From contig CAVVFX010000016.1 of assembly GCA_963747535.1 (NCBI GenBank), positions 62,001 to 126,000 on the forward strand: a stretch of DNA of 64,000 bases, read 5' to 3'. Shown here piece by piece: positions 52,116 through 61,094 of the stretch. Source of the DNA: CAVVFX01 sp963747535 (GTDB lineage: Bacteria; Acidobacteriota; Terriglobia; Bryobacterales; Bryobacteraceae). The number at the start of each line of letters is the position of its first letter. The stretch's first letter is position 1. The translations under genes and the position numbers were made by a program. The notes under the pieces were generated by a model. The model did not search any database. It saw only the letters and a program-made list of their open reading frames with translations, and was not told the origin of the DNA.

Positions 52116-53417
52116 TTATTTCTCCTGAATTGTCAGATACTGATTCGTCGCAACCCCGGTCAGCCGCTGTTTTGATCCGCTTGGCCAGTCGATCTCGATC
52201 GTATCGATCGTTTTGTCCTGCCCGAAACCGAAGGTCAGGCCGAGTTCGCTTTGCGAGCAGTAACTGGATCCGCTATGCACCGTCTGCATCTGCCGGCCAT
52301 TTGCGGATGTCACATGGACCACTGCGCCGATCGCGCTGCGATTACTCTTCGCTCCCACCAGCGTGAGATGGATCCAACGGTTCCGATTACCGCCGTCGTT
52401 GCGAAATAGATACGCAGGACCGTTGTTGGTGCTGACGACGATGTCAAGGTCGCCGTCGTGATCGAAATCCGCGTAGGCCGCACCGCGCGCTACTACCGGC
52501 CGTTGAAACTCCGGGGACTGCTGTTTGCTGACGTCCTCAAACTTACCGTGTCCCAGGTTGTGGAACAGCAGCGGCGGCTCCCGATATTGAATCTTCGGCT
52601 GCACGCGGCCGATTTCTTCTTCGATATGGCCATTGGCAGCGAAAATATCGGGATACCCGTCGAGATCGTAGTCGAAAAAGAAGAGGCCGAAGGTGAGCGT
52701 GAGCAGGCTTGCACGCCCAATCGCGGACCGCGGCGCTTCGTCGACAAAGAGTGAATTGCCTTCGTTGTGATACAGGCCCAGCATCTGGTTGGAGAAATTG
52801 CCCACCAGCAGGTCCTGCCGTCCGCTGCGATCGTAGTCGGCCGCGTCGACTCCCATGGCGCCGCGCGCCACCCCGTCTTCTCCGAACGCGACGCCCGCCG
52901 TAACCGCAATCTCGGAGAACGTGCCGTTGTGGTTATTCCGGTAGAGTTTGTTGGGCTGTGTGTCGTTGGCGACAAACAGATCGGGCCAGCCGTCGTTGTC
53001 CACATCGAGCACCGTGACGCCCAGCGACTTGCTGGTCGTGTCGCCCAAGCCGGCCTTCGCGGTAACGTCTTCGAACTTACCGCCTCCCAGGTTGTGGAAC
53101 AACCGCGACGACTGGCCCTTGTAGGATTCCGGCGTGCAATAGGATTTGGTGGTCCCGTCGAGCGAACAGCGAATGTCGCCTTCCTTGGTCCACCGCACAT
53201 AGTTGGCGACGAACAGGTCGAGTTTACCGTCGCGGTCGTAGTCGACCCAAGCGGCGCTGGTACCGAAGCCGGCGTTGCGGATGCCAGACTCCGCGGTCAC
53301 GTCGCGGAACTTGCCGCCGCCCTCGTTGTGGAAGAGGTCGATCGCCTTCCAGGGCAGTAATGTAGATGTCGTCGCGGCCGTCGTTATCGTAATCGGCGAC
53401 AGCCACGCCGATGCCAT
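52116..53417 (-). CDS. FG-GAP/ASPIC-UnbV (CRTAC1-like) protein, C-terminal part (frameshifted)
   Basis: From about 53347 the frame encodes 'LFHNEGGGKFRDVTAESGI', then FG-GAP calcium-binding repeats ('DYDRDGKLDLFVANYVRW', 'DVDNDGWPDLFVANDTQPNK', 'DYDLDGYPDIFAANGHIE', 'DFDHDGDLDIVVSTNNGPAY') and a C-terminal ASPIC/UnbV domain ('SSYCSQSELGLTFGFGQDK'). Residues before 53347 are out of frame. Its N-terminal half is at 53850-53340; deleting one C in the CGACCTCTTCC stretch near 53344 joins them at 'LEGDR-LFHNEGG'. Confidence 0.85.
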   Translation of the reverse strand: MASAWLSPITITTAATTSTLLPWKAIDLFHNEGGGKFRDVTAESGIRNAGFGTSAAWVDYDRDGKLDLFVANYVRWTKEGDIRCSLDGTTKSYCTPESYKGQSSRLFHNLGGGKFEDVTAKAGLGDTTSKSLGVTVLDVDNDGWPDLFVANDTQPNKLYRNNHNGTFSEIAVTAGVAFGEDGVARGAMGVDAADYDRSGRQDLLVGNFSNQMLGLYHNEGNSLFVDEAPRSAIGRASLLTLTFGLFFFDYDLDGYPDIFAANGHIEEEIGRVQPKIQYREPPLLFHNLGHGKFEDVSKQQSPEFQRPVVARGAAYADFDHDGDLDIVVSTNNGPAYLFRNDGGNRNRWIHLTLVGAKSNRSAIGAVVHVTSANGRQMQTVHSGSSYCSQSELGLTFGFGQDKTIDTIEIDWPSGSKQRLTGVATNQYLTIQEK

Positions 53418-53850
53418 ACATTTCGACGTCCAGACCCGAGCCGCGCGTGATGTCGACGAACTTGCCGTCGTGTGTGTTGCGATAGAGCGCCGCGGTCGAG
53501 CGACGGCCTCGCGGGGTCCAGTCGCATGAGTTGATCAGCAGAATATCCTGCCAGCCATCGCCGTCGGCATCGAGGAAAGCGACGCCGGAACCCATGGTTT
53601 CCGGCAAGTACTTCTTGCCGGATTTGCCGGCGTTGTGGACAAACTTGATGCCGGCCGCCGCGGTTACATCGGTAAATCGGACCTGCGCGGAAGCAACCAC
53701 CGAAAACAGAAAAACTGTGCAACCGACTTTGGAGGCAAACCGTAGGGTACACCGTCGTTTTTTGTGGTCTGCCCCGGCTGCGCAGTTGCCGGCAAACCTT
53801 CCGGTCAACGAGCCAGAGTCGGCGGCGAGCAGTCTACGGTACGCTTTCAT
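53224..53850 (-). CDS. FG-GAP/ASPIC-UnbV (CRTAC1-like) protein, N-terminal part (frameshifted)
   Basis: The start overlaps the upstream cytochrome gene by 17 bases. Codons about 17-38 are dispersed repeat R7 read in frame, followed by a signal peptide ('GCTVFLFSVVASAQ') and the family opening 'VRFTDVTAAAGIKFVHNAG', 'GSGVAFLDADGDGWQDILLI', 'VAVADYDNDGRDDIYITALE'. Family sequence ends at 'LEGDR' near 53345; the rest to 53224 is out of frame. No alternative start lies between the repeat and the signal peptide. Confidence 0.82.
   Translation of the reverse strand: MKAYRRLLAADSGSLTGRFAGNCAAGADHKKRRCTLRFASKVGCTVFLFSVVASAQVRFTDVTAAAGIKFVHNAGKSGKKYLPETMGSGVAFLDADGDGWQDILLINSCDWTPRGRRSTAALYRNTHDGKFVDITRGSGLDVEMYGIGVAVADYDNDGRDDIYITALEGDRPLPQRGRRQVPRRDRGVWHPQRRLRYQRRLGRLRPRR
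53738..53790. repeat. dispersed structured repeat R7 (within coding frame)
   Basis: ACCGTAGGGTACACCGTCGT, then TTTTTGTGGTCTGCC and CCGGCTGCGCAG. It lies between the start codon and the signal-peptide codons of the FG-GAP gene. Confidence 0.75.
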
Positions 53851-56482
53851 GATCGTGAATGGGCTGCCTTTCGTTGTTGTCCTCGACGCTCTGCAAGCGC
53901 GGGCGGGCGGTGATGGCCTGCGACGCCTCGTCGGCCTTAAAACGCAGGAACAGCTTCTCTTCGCGCGCCGCTTTTTCTAACTCGCCGGCGCCACGATAGG
54001 CCAGCATCAGCGTGTAGTGAGCCTGCAAATCCTCCGGATCGATGCCGAGGGCATTCTCCAGCGCGGCCACGGAATCCGCATATCGGCGCTCTAAGAATCG
54101 CACGCGCCCCAATTGATTCCACACTACGCGGTCACGTGGATATTGCTGCAGTACGCGCTGCAAAGACGCCGCTGCGCCATCGTAATCGCCATCCGCTTTC
54201 TGTATCAACGCTTTGAAAAAATGGATGCGAGCCAGGCTGGCATCGAGCGATTCCGCTTTCTGGACGAACGGTTTCGCAGCATCGGTTTCGCCTTCCTGAA
54301 CGAGCGCGCGGGCCACGTTCAGCCAGCCGTCCGCGTATGCCGGCTCGGCCTCTGTCACCCGCCGGAATGCATACTCCGCGCCTTTCAGATCGCCCTGCAG
54401 AAGCATGCCGATGCCCCAATCGTTCCAACGCTCACGGTCCTTCTTTTCGACTACCGGCTTCCAATCGGTGGTCCCTAGACCGAATTGCACCTTGCTCTCC
54501 GCAACCGTGACAATCGGCAAATTGGGAATGGTCTTGGTAGGCCCCGAAACATTCGGCGCATTCTGATACGCGAACTGCGTGTAGTAGTGCGAGAACTTGC
54601 GATAGTTGAGCCGCGCCGTCACCGTAACAGGACCCTGTGCATCCTTCGGAATGGTCATCCGGTAGTGCGCTACATCGGCCGCGCCAGGCGGGATCAGCCG
54701 CACATACAACACACTGCGCGCTTCGAAGGCATTGCGCTTATTGATCATGTTTCCGTCCCCATCGAGCTGGTAGGAACGGTAAAAATGCGCACCGGGATCG
54801 ACCGGCCCATGGCCGTCATCCGCAACCTTGCCGCTCCAGAATATGGTTCGTCCCGAAGCATCGCAGGCCTGCACTTCCAGCCAGACGTCAAAAGAATCGA
54901 CCGTACCTCCGGGAAAGAAATGGCCGATCTTGCGGGTGCGCACCACCGTGTCCAACCGGATTGTCGAGCCGGCCGCAAACCTCGCGCGAGCCGTATCGAT
55001 GGGCGCCGCGATCTGTCCGACTTCACGAATGGCGACCGGCCCCGCCTGCTCGGCTTCTTCGCCGACTGCGAAGGTCGACATGAGTTGCGGCGTTTCGGCG
55101 TGTCGGGTTTCCACGTGCGCACGATCGTCTGCGGGAGCTGCCGCGAAGATGTCCACGGTGATGAATCCCGATTTGAGAAACTTCTCGGTCGCGCTGAGTT
55201 GAGTCTGGTCGTGATTGGCGAACGGGACCGCCATGTTGGCTGCCGGAAACCGGTGCGAGTGAATCTTGCCGTCGCGATTGCCCGGGTCATGCGAATCGAT
55301 CAGCGGCATGTGGCAATCCGCGCAGCTTGCCGACTTCGGCGGATAATAGAACGACCTCGCGCCCTGTCCCGAGACACCGCTCGCCTGCCAGTTGTCGTAA
55401 TCGTTGAAGCCGCGCAGCCAACGGTAATGATTCACCGGTTCGTCCAGGTGAACCTTGTGGCACGCGGAGCAAAATGACGAGGCGTCTCCCTGCATGAAGG
55501 ATTTAAGAAAGATCGCGCGATGCGGCTTGGGATTGAGGTACGTCAGATAATCGTCGAACTTGCGGATGAAGGGATTGTGGCTGGATGCGAGTTCGTGCAG
55601 CGGCGGATACTCCACTGTGAAGCCGCCATTTCCCATGGTCCCGTTGACGTGCACGATCGAGTGGCAGGACAGGCAGCCGAGACCGTTCTGTGCTTCCGGC
55701 GTGTCCACCTGTTCCTTGATGGGCCGGTCGAAGCGTCCGTTGAAAAAGACCGCGTGATCGTGACAACCGGCGCACCACTTGGTGGGTTTGGTCCCGACGT
55801 GGTCCTGCATGTACTCGATACTCTTGCGATAAAACTGGTTGTTGAACGATGCGAAATGATGGGCCGAACTGTTCCACTGCTCGTAGATATCTTTATGGCA
55901 TTCGCCGCAGAGCTTGGAATCCATGAAGAAGTTCGATGGAATGATCCCGTTGACATTGGTGTTGGCCGACGACGGCCAGAACGGTGATTTCGGGCCCGCA
56001 CCTTCTTCCTCCATCGAGATGGGAACCACTCGCGGATTGGCGATCGCAACGGGCGGCCCGACCCAGCGAAACGCCTGCAATAGCACTGCCGCCGCGATTG
56101 CCAGTTGAAGCCCGTGCCACTGTGGAAAAATCCGCAAACCGGCGGCCAGCGCGCAAGCTCCGAGCGCGATGTGCAGCCAAAGCACCCACGCGTGAGGCCT
56201 TGTGGCACCGGCAATCGCGAGATACAGACCCGCAATGCCGCACAACCCGAGAATCGCCGCGCCCGCCTTTCCGAATCGAGGAACGTCGCGACTGCGCAGA
56301 ACCATGCTGCACACCGCCGCCGTGAGCACAATCCCGAGCCCCAGATGCGCCAGCACGTTCGCCATATAGAAGACCGAAGGAGTAGCGAAGGCGAAAATAT
56401 AGCCGGTATTGACGACGAAAACAATTGCCAGAAATTGTGTCGCGGACTTCAGTCTGTGCAGATCCTCCCATTTAGAAAACAC
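53834..56482 (-). CDS. five-heme cytochrome c with membrane anchor and TPR tail
   Basis: 882 residues. Four or five hydrophobic helices in residues 10-145. Five CxxCH heme sites follow ('CGECH', 'CAGCH', 'CLSCH', 'CSACH', 'CADCHMP'), like cytochrome c554-family multihemes. A beta-rich middle region about 480-690 precedes TPR units near the end ('WNDWGIGMLLQGDLKGAEYAF', split across two helices, and 'YPRDRVVWNQLGRVRFLE'). Probably transfers electrons in the periplasm. It overlaps both neighbours in the operon. Short palindrome SR6 is within its first codons. Confidence 0.82.
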   Translation of the reverse strand: MFSKWEDLHRLKSATQFLAIVFVVNTGYIFAFATPSVFYMANVLAHLGLGIVLTAAVCSMVLRSRDVPRFGKAGAAILGLCGIAGLYLAIAGATRPHAWVLWLHIALGACALAAGLRIFPQWHGLQLAIAAAVLLQAFRWVGPPVAIANPRVVPISMEEEGAGPKSPFWPSSANTNVNGIIPSNFFMDSKLCGECHKDIYEQWNSSAHHFASFNNQFYRKSIEYMQDHVGTKPTKWCAGCHDHAVFFNGRFDRPIKEQVDTPEAQNGLGCLSCHSIVHVNGTMGNGGFTVEYPPLHELASSHNPFIRKFDDYLTYLNPKPHRAIFLKSFMQGDASSFCSACHKVHLDEPVNHYRWLRGFNDYDNWQASGVSGQGARSFYYPPKSASCADCHMPLIDSHDPGNRDGKIHSHRFPAANMAVPFANHDQTQLSATEKFLKSGFITVDIFAAAPADDRAHVETRHAETPQLMSTFAVGEEAEQAGPVAIREVGQIAAPIDTARARFAAGSTIRLDTVVRTRKIGHFFPGGTVDSFDVWLEVQACDASGRTIFWSGKVADDGHGPVDPGAHFYRSYQLDGDGNMINKRNAFEARSVLYVRLIPPGAADVAHYRMTIPKDAQGPVTVTARLNYRKFSHYYTQFAYQNAPNVSGPTKTIPNLPIVTVAESKVQFGLGTTDWKPVVEKKDRERWNDWGIGMLLQGDLKGAEYAFRRVTEAEPAYADGWLNVARALVQEGETDAAKPFVQKAESLDASLARIHFFKALIQKADGDYDGAAASLQRVLQQYPRDRVVWNQLGRVRFLERRYADSVAALENALGIDPEDLQAHYTLMLAYRGAGELEKAAREEKLFLRFKADEASQAITARPRLQSVEDNNERQPIHDHESVP
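56441..56460. repeat. short palindromic repeat SR6
   Basis: CGCGGACTTCAGTCTGTGCA, inside codons 8-14 of the multiheme gene. Confidence 0.6.
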
Positions 56483-59369
56483 GGTTACTCCCTGGTGAAG
56501 CAGGTATTTTCGCCTGCTCGTGCAACGGCCGGATCAACCGCAATGCCGGCCGGGTGTTGTAGTTCTTCAGATACGCCATGTGCTCGCGATCGTTCGGGTA
56601 GTGCTCGTTGGCCGAATACGGATAAGCCGACATCGCATGGAATGGCAACGGCGTCACCGATTGCGAAAATGCCGTGTTCGCATCCCGATCCTTGGCCCAG
56701 CCGTCTACCTTCAGCAGATAGTCGCGCGTCCACCCTGCCGCAACCTCGGGCAGAGCCCGGATATTCAATCGCAGCCGGATCTCGTCCCCGGACCCCATGA
56801 CGACATATTGGTCATCCACGTCGGCCAGCAGTTCGCGAACATCGCCGTAGCGCGTATACTTGCCCGGCGTAGGATTCCAGTATGAGAGCGGAGTCGATAG
56901 CGAATAAAAGAATTGCTCGGGCTGCTTACGCTCCGCATCGATCCGGGACGCAGAGAAACCGCGGAACCGCACGTCCGCCGATAACACCGGAACCGCAGTC
57001 TGCCGCGTCTCCGGTGCACCGCTCGATTCACTTAGGAAGATTTCGTCCCAATACACGCAGACGTTGGTGACGATACGGACGTGCCGGTCGGCAGTGAGAA
57101 ACTTTCCGGTCAGGTCCACCGCTATGATTTTCGGCTTGCCATCCGGCATTCCCATATCGCCGATGACCGTGCGCCACGCGCCGTTCGCATCTTTTACCTG
57201 AAGATAAGGCGGGATCAGTCCGGCTTTGCTCTCTTGCGCTGCCGCCATGAAGGTGGACCCGTCGGCCCAATCTACCCAACCATTCAGGATCAACACGGCG
57301 CGATTATCCTTCGCGGCGCCCGCGAAATCAAGCGTCAGGGAGTGCAGTTCCGCGATGCCGGATTCCGTGCGGGCGAAATCATCCGGATATTGCCTGTCAA
57401 TCTTCAACAACTTCGCCAGCACGTCGTGTTGCGCGTCGTCGCGGGCGTCCACCGGATAGACCCGGCGGCTCGCTGAATAGAAGCGATACTCGGGAAACGG
57501 CGGACCCTTCCATTTTTCATTGACGAAGACCTCTTCTCCCTGCCGGTGATCCAACGCATAGAGCTGTAACTGATCGATATAAGAAACCTCGCTCAACTCT
57601 TCCGTCATCCGGATCTCCACCGCGCCATCTTTCTCGGACAAGCGGCTGGCCGGTATCTGCACGTATTCGTCGTGATCCACCGGGAAGTAGGAGCTATCGC
57701 CGGAACTTGCGCCAAGAGGCGCGATGCCGAGAACGTCAGTGAGGAACTGGAAGCCTCGCCCATCCCACGTCCAGATCATGGGACACGATCCCGAGAGGCG
57801 CTGCGCCTCTTTATATAGGTACTGCTTGTTCGCAGCCTGATGGGTTTCGTTTTGGATCAGCCCGTTTGGCCAGGTAATACGAACTGTGTCAGCCTCCTTA
57901 TATCCACGCAGATCGAACACCAGCGGCTCCCCATAGTAACGTTTGCGCAAGTAGAGTTGTCCAGCCTTCACCTCGACGTAAGAGCCCTCCGCCAGTTTCA
58001 GATTTCGGATGCCTTCGAGGCGCACGCCAATCCAGTTTGCCGGCGGTTGGGGAATCTTCTCTGTCACCGAGCCATTGGCTCCAAATTCCGCGTGCCGGCC
58101 ATCCGTACGCTCCGGAAGTGTCTTGGCATTGCTATCCACGCGATAGTGGCCGTTCAACTCATCCCGATAAATCACGCCGGGCCCGTCCGCATAGTCGACG
58201 CGCAAGTCGAAAGACTTGCTGTCCGGATCCACTCGTACCGGATCCCCACGCACCGCGGTCCGATTCACAAATGGAAATTCGGCCGTGCGATCGGCAAAAC
58301 CGGACGAGCCCTGGTTGCGCATCAGTTTCGATTGCTTGCTGAAGAGGAAGAGATCGAGATCGTAGTCGTGATCGAAATCGAGCCAGGCCGCACCGTTGAA
58401 ATCACCCGCGAGCAGCGTGGAGCAGGTGAACTTCGTTTTGTCGTTGTGGCAAAGCTGGACGTCGTGATCCGTTACCGCCGCCAGATCCATAAGGCCGTCA
58501 TTATCGTAGTCGCCAGGGCTGATCCACCGGACCGCCCCGAGATGCTCCAGGCCGGGCCGTCTGGCAATCACGCCCTTCGCGGACCAAACAATCAGTTCGC
58601 CATCCACTACCGCCGACCCGGCTGTAGCCGGATCGACTGTCCCCGCGACCTTGCGCTCAGTGAACTTCTCCACCACGGCCGGCTCTGGAGAAATAGCATC
58701 AGCCGGATCGTAAATCTCGGCGTAGTCACTCCACTCCATATCCTCAGGAATGGCCGCGCCTTCCTGCGATTTCTTGATCTGCTGGAATATCTGCAGCTCC
58801 TGCGCCGCTTCTTCCCGCCTGCCCGTGGTGCGGTACATGTTGTAGAGCTGGAAGTGTGGCGCCGCGAGTTGCGGGTTCAATCGAGCTGCGGTAGCAAATT
58901 CCCGAAGCGCCACATCCATCTGGTTCAGCTGTTTATAGAGGATGCCGAGTTGGTAGTGCGATACCGGCTCGTCCGGCGCCAATTGCACCATGCGCTCGAA
59001 CTGCGGCAGCGCGCGGTCTGACTCGCCCTCTTTCTTGAACTCGAGGCCCAAATTGAACCAGGTATGCGGCAGTTCCGAGTGCGCCTTCTGCACCTTCTCG
59101 AGTTGCGCGACGCCTTCCGCTGTCTTGCCGGCCCGCAAGAGCGCCAGGCCGTAGTTCAATTGTTCGCGAGCCGAGCCTGGAGCGAGATCCAACGCCAGCT
59201 TGAACTCGGTGACCGCCTGGACCTGCGTGGTCGGATTCTCGTAAAAGGCCTTACCCAGATTGCGGTGTTGCCATAAGCGGTCCTGCAGTGCACGATTGGT
59301 GTCTGCCGCCGTGAGCAGGAGGAGTGCCAACACCAGGATGGCGACCGCGACCCCGAATAGCGTTCGCAT
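56472..59369 (-). CDS. TPR and FG-GAP/ASPIC-like exported protein
   Basis: 965 residues with an N-terminal anchor (FGVAVAILVLALLLLTAA). Five or so TPRs occupy residues 35-200 ('LNYGLALLRAGKTAEGVAQL', 'TWFNLGLEFKKEGESDRAL'). FG-GAP-like repeats are near 285-350 ('GDYDNDGLMDLAAV', 'LDFDHDYDLDLFLFS'), followed by an ASPIC/UnbV-like stretch ('ADTVRITWPNGLIQNE') and a large beta-rich C-terminus without known family. The 11-base overlap with the multiheme gene suggests co-translation. It may be the substrate-binding or scaffold partner of the cytochromes (inference). Confidence 0.75.
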   Translation of the reverse strand: MRTLFGVAVAILVLALLLLTAADTNRALQDRLWQHRNLGKAFYENPTTQVQAVTEFKLALDLAPGSAREQLNYGLALLRAGKTAEGVAQLEKVQKAHSELPHTWFNLGLEFKKEGESDRALPQFERMVQLAPDEPVSHYQLGILYKQLNQMDVALREFATAARLNPQLAAPHFQLYNMYRTTGRREEAAQELQIFQQIKKSQEGAAIPEDMEWSDYAEIYDPADAISPEPAVVEKFTERKVAGTVDPATAGSAVVDGELIVWSAKGVIARRPGLEHLGAVRWISPGDYDNDGLMDLAAVTDHDVQLCHNDKTKFTCSTLLAGDFNGAAWLDFDHDYDLDLFLFSKQSKLMRNQGSSGFADRTAEFPFVNRTAVRGDPVRVDPDSKSFDLRVDYADGPGVIYRDELNGHYRVDSNAKTLPERTDGRHAEFGANGSVTEKIPQPPANWIGVRLEGIRNLKLAEGSYVEVKAGQLYLRKRYYGEPLVFDLRGYKEADTVRITWPNGLIQNETHQAANKQYLYKEAQRLSGSCPMIWTWDGRGFQFLTDVLGIAPLGASSGDSSYFPVDHDEYVQIPASRLSEKDGAVEIRMTEELSEVSYIDQLQLYALDHRQGEEVFVNEKWKGPPFPEYRFYSASRRVYPVDARDDAQHDVLAKLLKIDRQYPDDFARTESGIAELHSLTLDFAGAAKDNRAVLILNGWVDWADGSTFMAAAQESKAGLIPPYLQVKDANGAWRTVIGDMGMPDGKPKIIAVDLTGKFLTADRHVRIVTNVCVYWDEIFLSESSGAPETRQTAVPVLSADVRFRGFSASRIDAERKQPEQFFYSLSTPLSYWNPTPGKYTRYGDVRELLADVDDQYVVMGSGDEIRLRLNIRALPEVAAGWTRDYLLKVDGWAKDRDANTAFSQSVTPLPFHAMSAYPYSANEHYPNDREHMAYLKNYNTRPALRLIRPLHEQAKIPASPGSNRVF

Positions 59370-59413
59370 AGTAATGGTCCTATGAGTTTAGCGAAACCGC
59401 CAGACCGAAGTTA

Positions 59414-61087
59414 TCAACTCTGCTCCGTCACAACCATATATCGATCCACGGGCAGATTGGTCAAGCGCTGAACTGTTTTGCTGGGAGCCGGCCAGCGGAT
59501 TTCCAGCCAGTCGAGTTTCTCCGCCGGGCCGAGGCCGAAAATCTCGCGCGGATCATGGGACGACAAGTAGCTTCCACCACCGGTCTTGAGCCGGGAACGC
59601 TTGACCCCTCCGGCTGACCAGGTGAGCCGCGCGCCGATGGCGTCGCGATTGCACTTTACGCCCTGCAACTTCACTCCCAGCCAGCGGTTGCCCGTCCCCG
59701 CATGGTTCTTGAGCAACAGCGGCGCGGCGCCGTTGTTACCGATCAGCACGTCGAGCCTGCCATCGTTATCGAAATCTCCGACCGCCAGGCCCCGGGCGGC
59801 GAACATACGCGAAAATGCCGGTCCCGCATCGGCGCTGACATTTTTGAGACGGCCACCCTCCTGGTGGAACAGCAGCAGTGGCTCCCGATAGTGGACCTGC
59901 TTCGAATACTCCTCGATCATGTCGTCTGGATGGCCGTTGGCAAGGATCAAGTCTACCGCGCCGTCGTTATCGTAATCGAAGAACTTCAGACCCCAGCCGC
60001 TCAGGAGCCGGGTCGCTTGCGCAACATTCTGCTGAAACGCGACATCGGTAAAGGTCTCGTCATGATTATTGCGGTAGAGCGAGTACATCTCCTGATCGAC
60101 GTTGGCCACGAAGAGATCCTGCCAGCCGTCCCCGTCAAGGTCGGTTGCGTCGACCCCCATTCCGGAACGAGCCTGGCCGTTTTCGCTGTAGCCCACCTCG
60201 GCCGAAAGCGCGATCTCTTCCCATTTGGTCTTGCCGGTTGCGTCGGGCCCGCGATTCACGAAGAGAAAATTCTGCACTGTGTCATTGGCGACGAACAAGT
60301 CCATGCGCCCGTCATTGTTGATATCCGTGGCGACGACGCCGAGCCCTTTGCCGAGAGCCCTGGCGATGTCGGTGCCGCGGCCCGTCTCGGTAAATGTGCC
60401 ATCACCATTGTTGTGATAGAGAAAGCTGGCTGTCGGCCGGAAGGTGCGCGGGATGCAGTAATAATGGCGGCCAAGCTTGTTATCGCCGCAGGAGAGGTGC
60501 GCAGACTTACCGTAGTCGACGAAGCTGCAGATAAAAAGATCGAGCTTGCCGTCGTTGTCGTAGTCGAACCAGACGGCGCTGGTCGTCCAGCCATCCACCG
60601 GCAGTCCCGCCTTCCTGGTAACGTCCGTGAACGTCCCATCGCTGTTGTTGCGATAGAGGATCGAGCGGCCGTAGGAAGTCACAAAGATGTCGGGAAAACC
60701 GTCGTTGTTGTAGTCGCCCACTGCGACGCCCATGCCGAACGTTCCGCCCGCGACGCCTGCCTTTTCCGTTACGTCGGTGAACGTGCCATCCCGATTGTTC
60801 CTGTAGAGAGCGTTCCGGACGGGTTTGGCCGGCTTCCAGAAATCGCAAGGACCGCTGTTGACGAGATAGATGTCCATCCAGCCGTCGTTGTCGAAATCGA
60901 GAAACGCGCAGCCGGGACCCAGGGCTTCGGGTAAATAGCGCTCATCCGACATCGCGTTGTCGTGGACCCAGGTTATACCGGATGCCGAAGCTGGGACCTC
61001 TTCGAAGAGGTGGGTTGGGCCGGCAGACCGGAGCAACGGCGCGACGCCCGCGGTGAGAAATAGCAGTTGGCGGCGGGAGAGCTTCAT
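59414..61087 (-). CDS. exported CRTAC1-like FG-GAP/ASPIC-UnbV protein
   Basis: ATG 61087 gives a Tat/Sec-like leader 'MKLSRRQLLFLTAGVAPLL'; the frame extends to 61114. It has at least seven FG-GAP Ca2+-binding blades ('DFDNDGWMDIYLVNSG', 'DYNNDGFPDIFVTSYG', 'DYDNDGKLDLFICSFV', 'DINNDGRMDLFVANDT', 'DLDGDGWQDLFVANVD', 'DYDNDGAVDLILANGHPDD', 'DFDNDGRLDVLIGNNG') and a C-terminal ASPIC/UnbV domain ('LKTGGGSYLSSHDPREIFG'). It is intact, unlike its relative at 53850-52116. Such integrin-like propellers bind partners or surfaces; the specific role is unknown. Confidence 0.9.
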   Translation of the reverse strand: MKLSRRQLLFLTAGVAPLLRSAGPTHLFEEVPASASGITWVHDNAMSDERYLPEALGPGCAFLDFDNDGWMDIYLVNSGPCDFWKPAKPVRNALYRNNRDGTFTDVTEKAGVAGGTFGMGVAVGDYNNDGFPDIFVTSYGRSILYRNNSDGTFTDVTRKAGLPVDGWTTSAVWFDYDNDGKLDLFICSFVDYGKSAHLSCGDNKLGRHYYCIPRTFRPTASFLYHNNGDGTFTETGRGTDIARALGKGLGVVATDINNDGRMDLFVANDTVQNFLFVNRGPDATGKTKWEEIALSAEVGYSENGQARSGMGVDATDLDGDGWQDLFVANVDQEMYSLYRNNHDETFTDVAFQQNVAQATRLLSGWGLKFFDYDNDGAVDLILANGHPDDMIEEYSKQVHYREPLLLFHQEGGRLKNVSADAGPAFSRMFAARGLAVGDFDNDGRLDVLIGNNGAAPLLLKNHAGTGNRWLGVKLQGVKCNRDAIGARLTWSAGGVKRSRLKTGGGSYLSSHDPREIFGLGPAEKLDWLEIRWPAPSKTVQRLTNLPVDRYMVVTEQS

Positions 61088-61094
61088 GTTAACT

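Noticed and set aside
57840..59021. 393-codon plus-strand frame opposite the TPR/FG-GAP gene, and a similar one at 59702-60934
   Set aside because: Mirror images of TPR and FG-GAP coding repeats; the minus-strand frames have signal peptides and known motifs.
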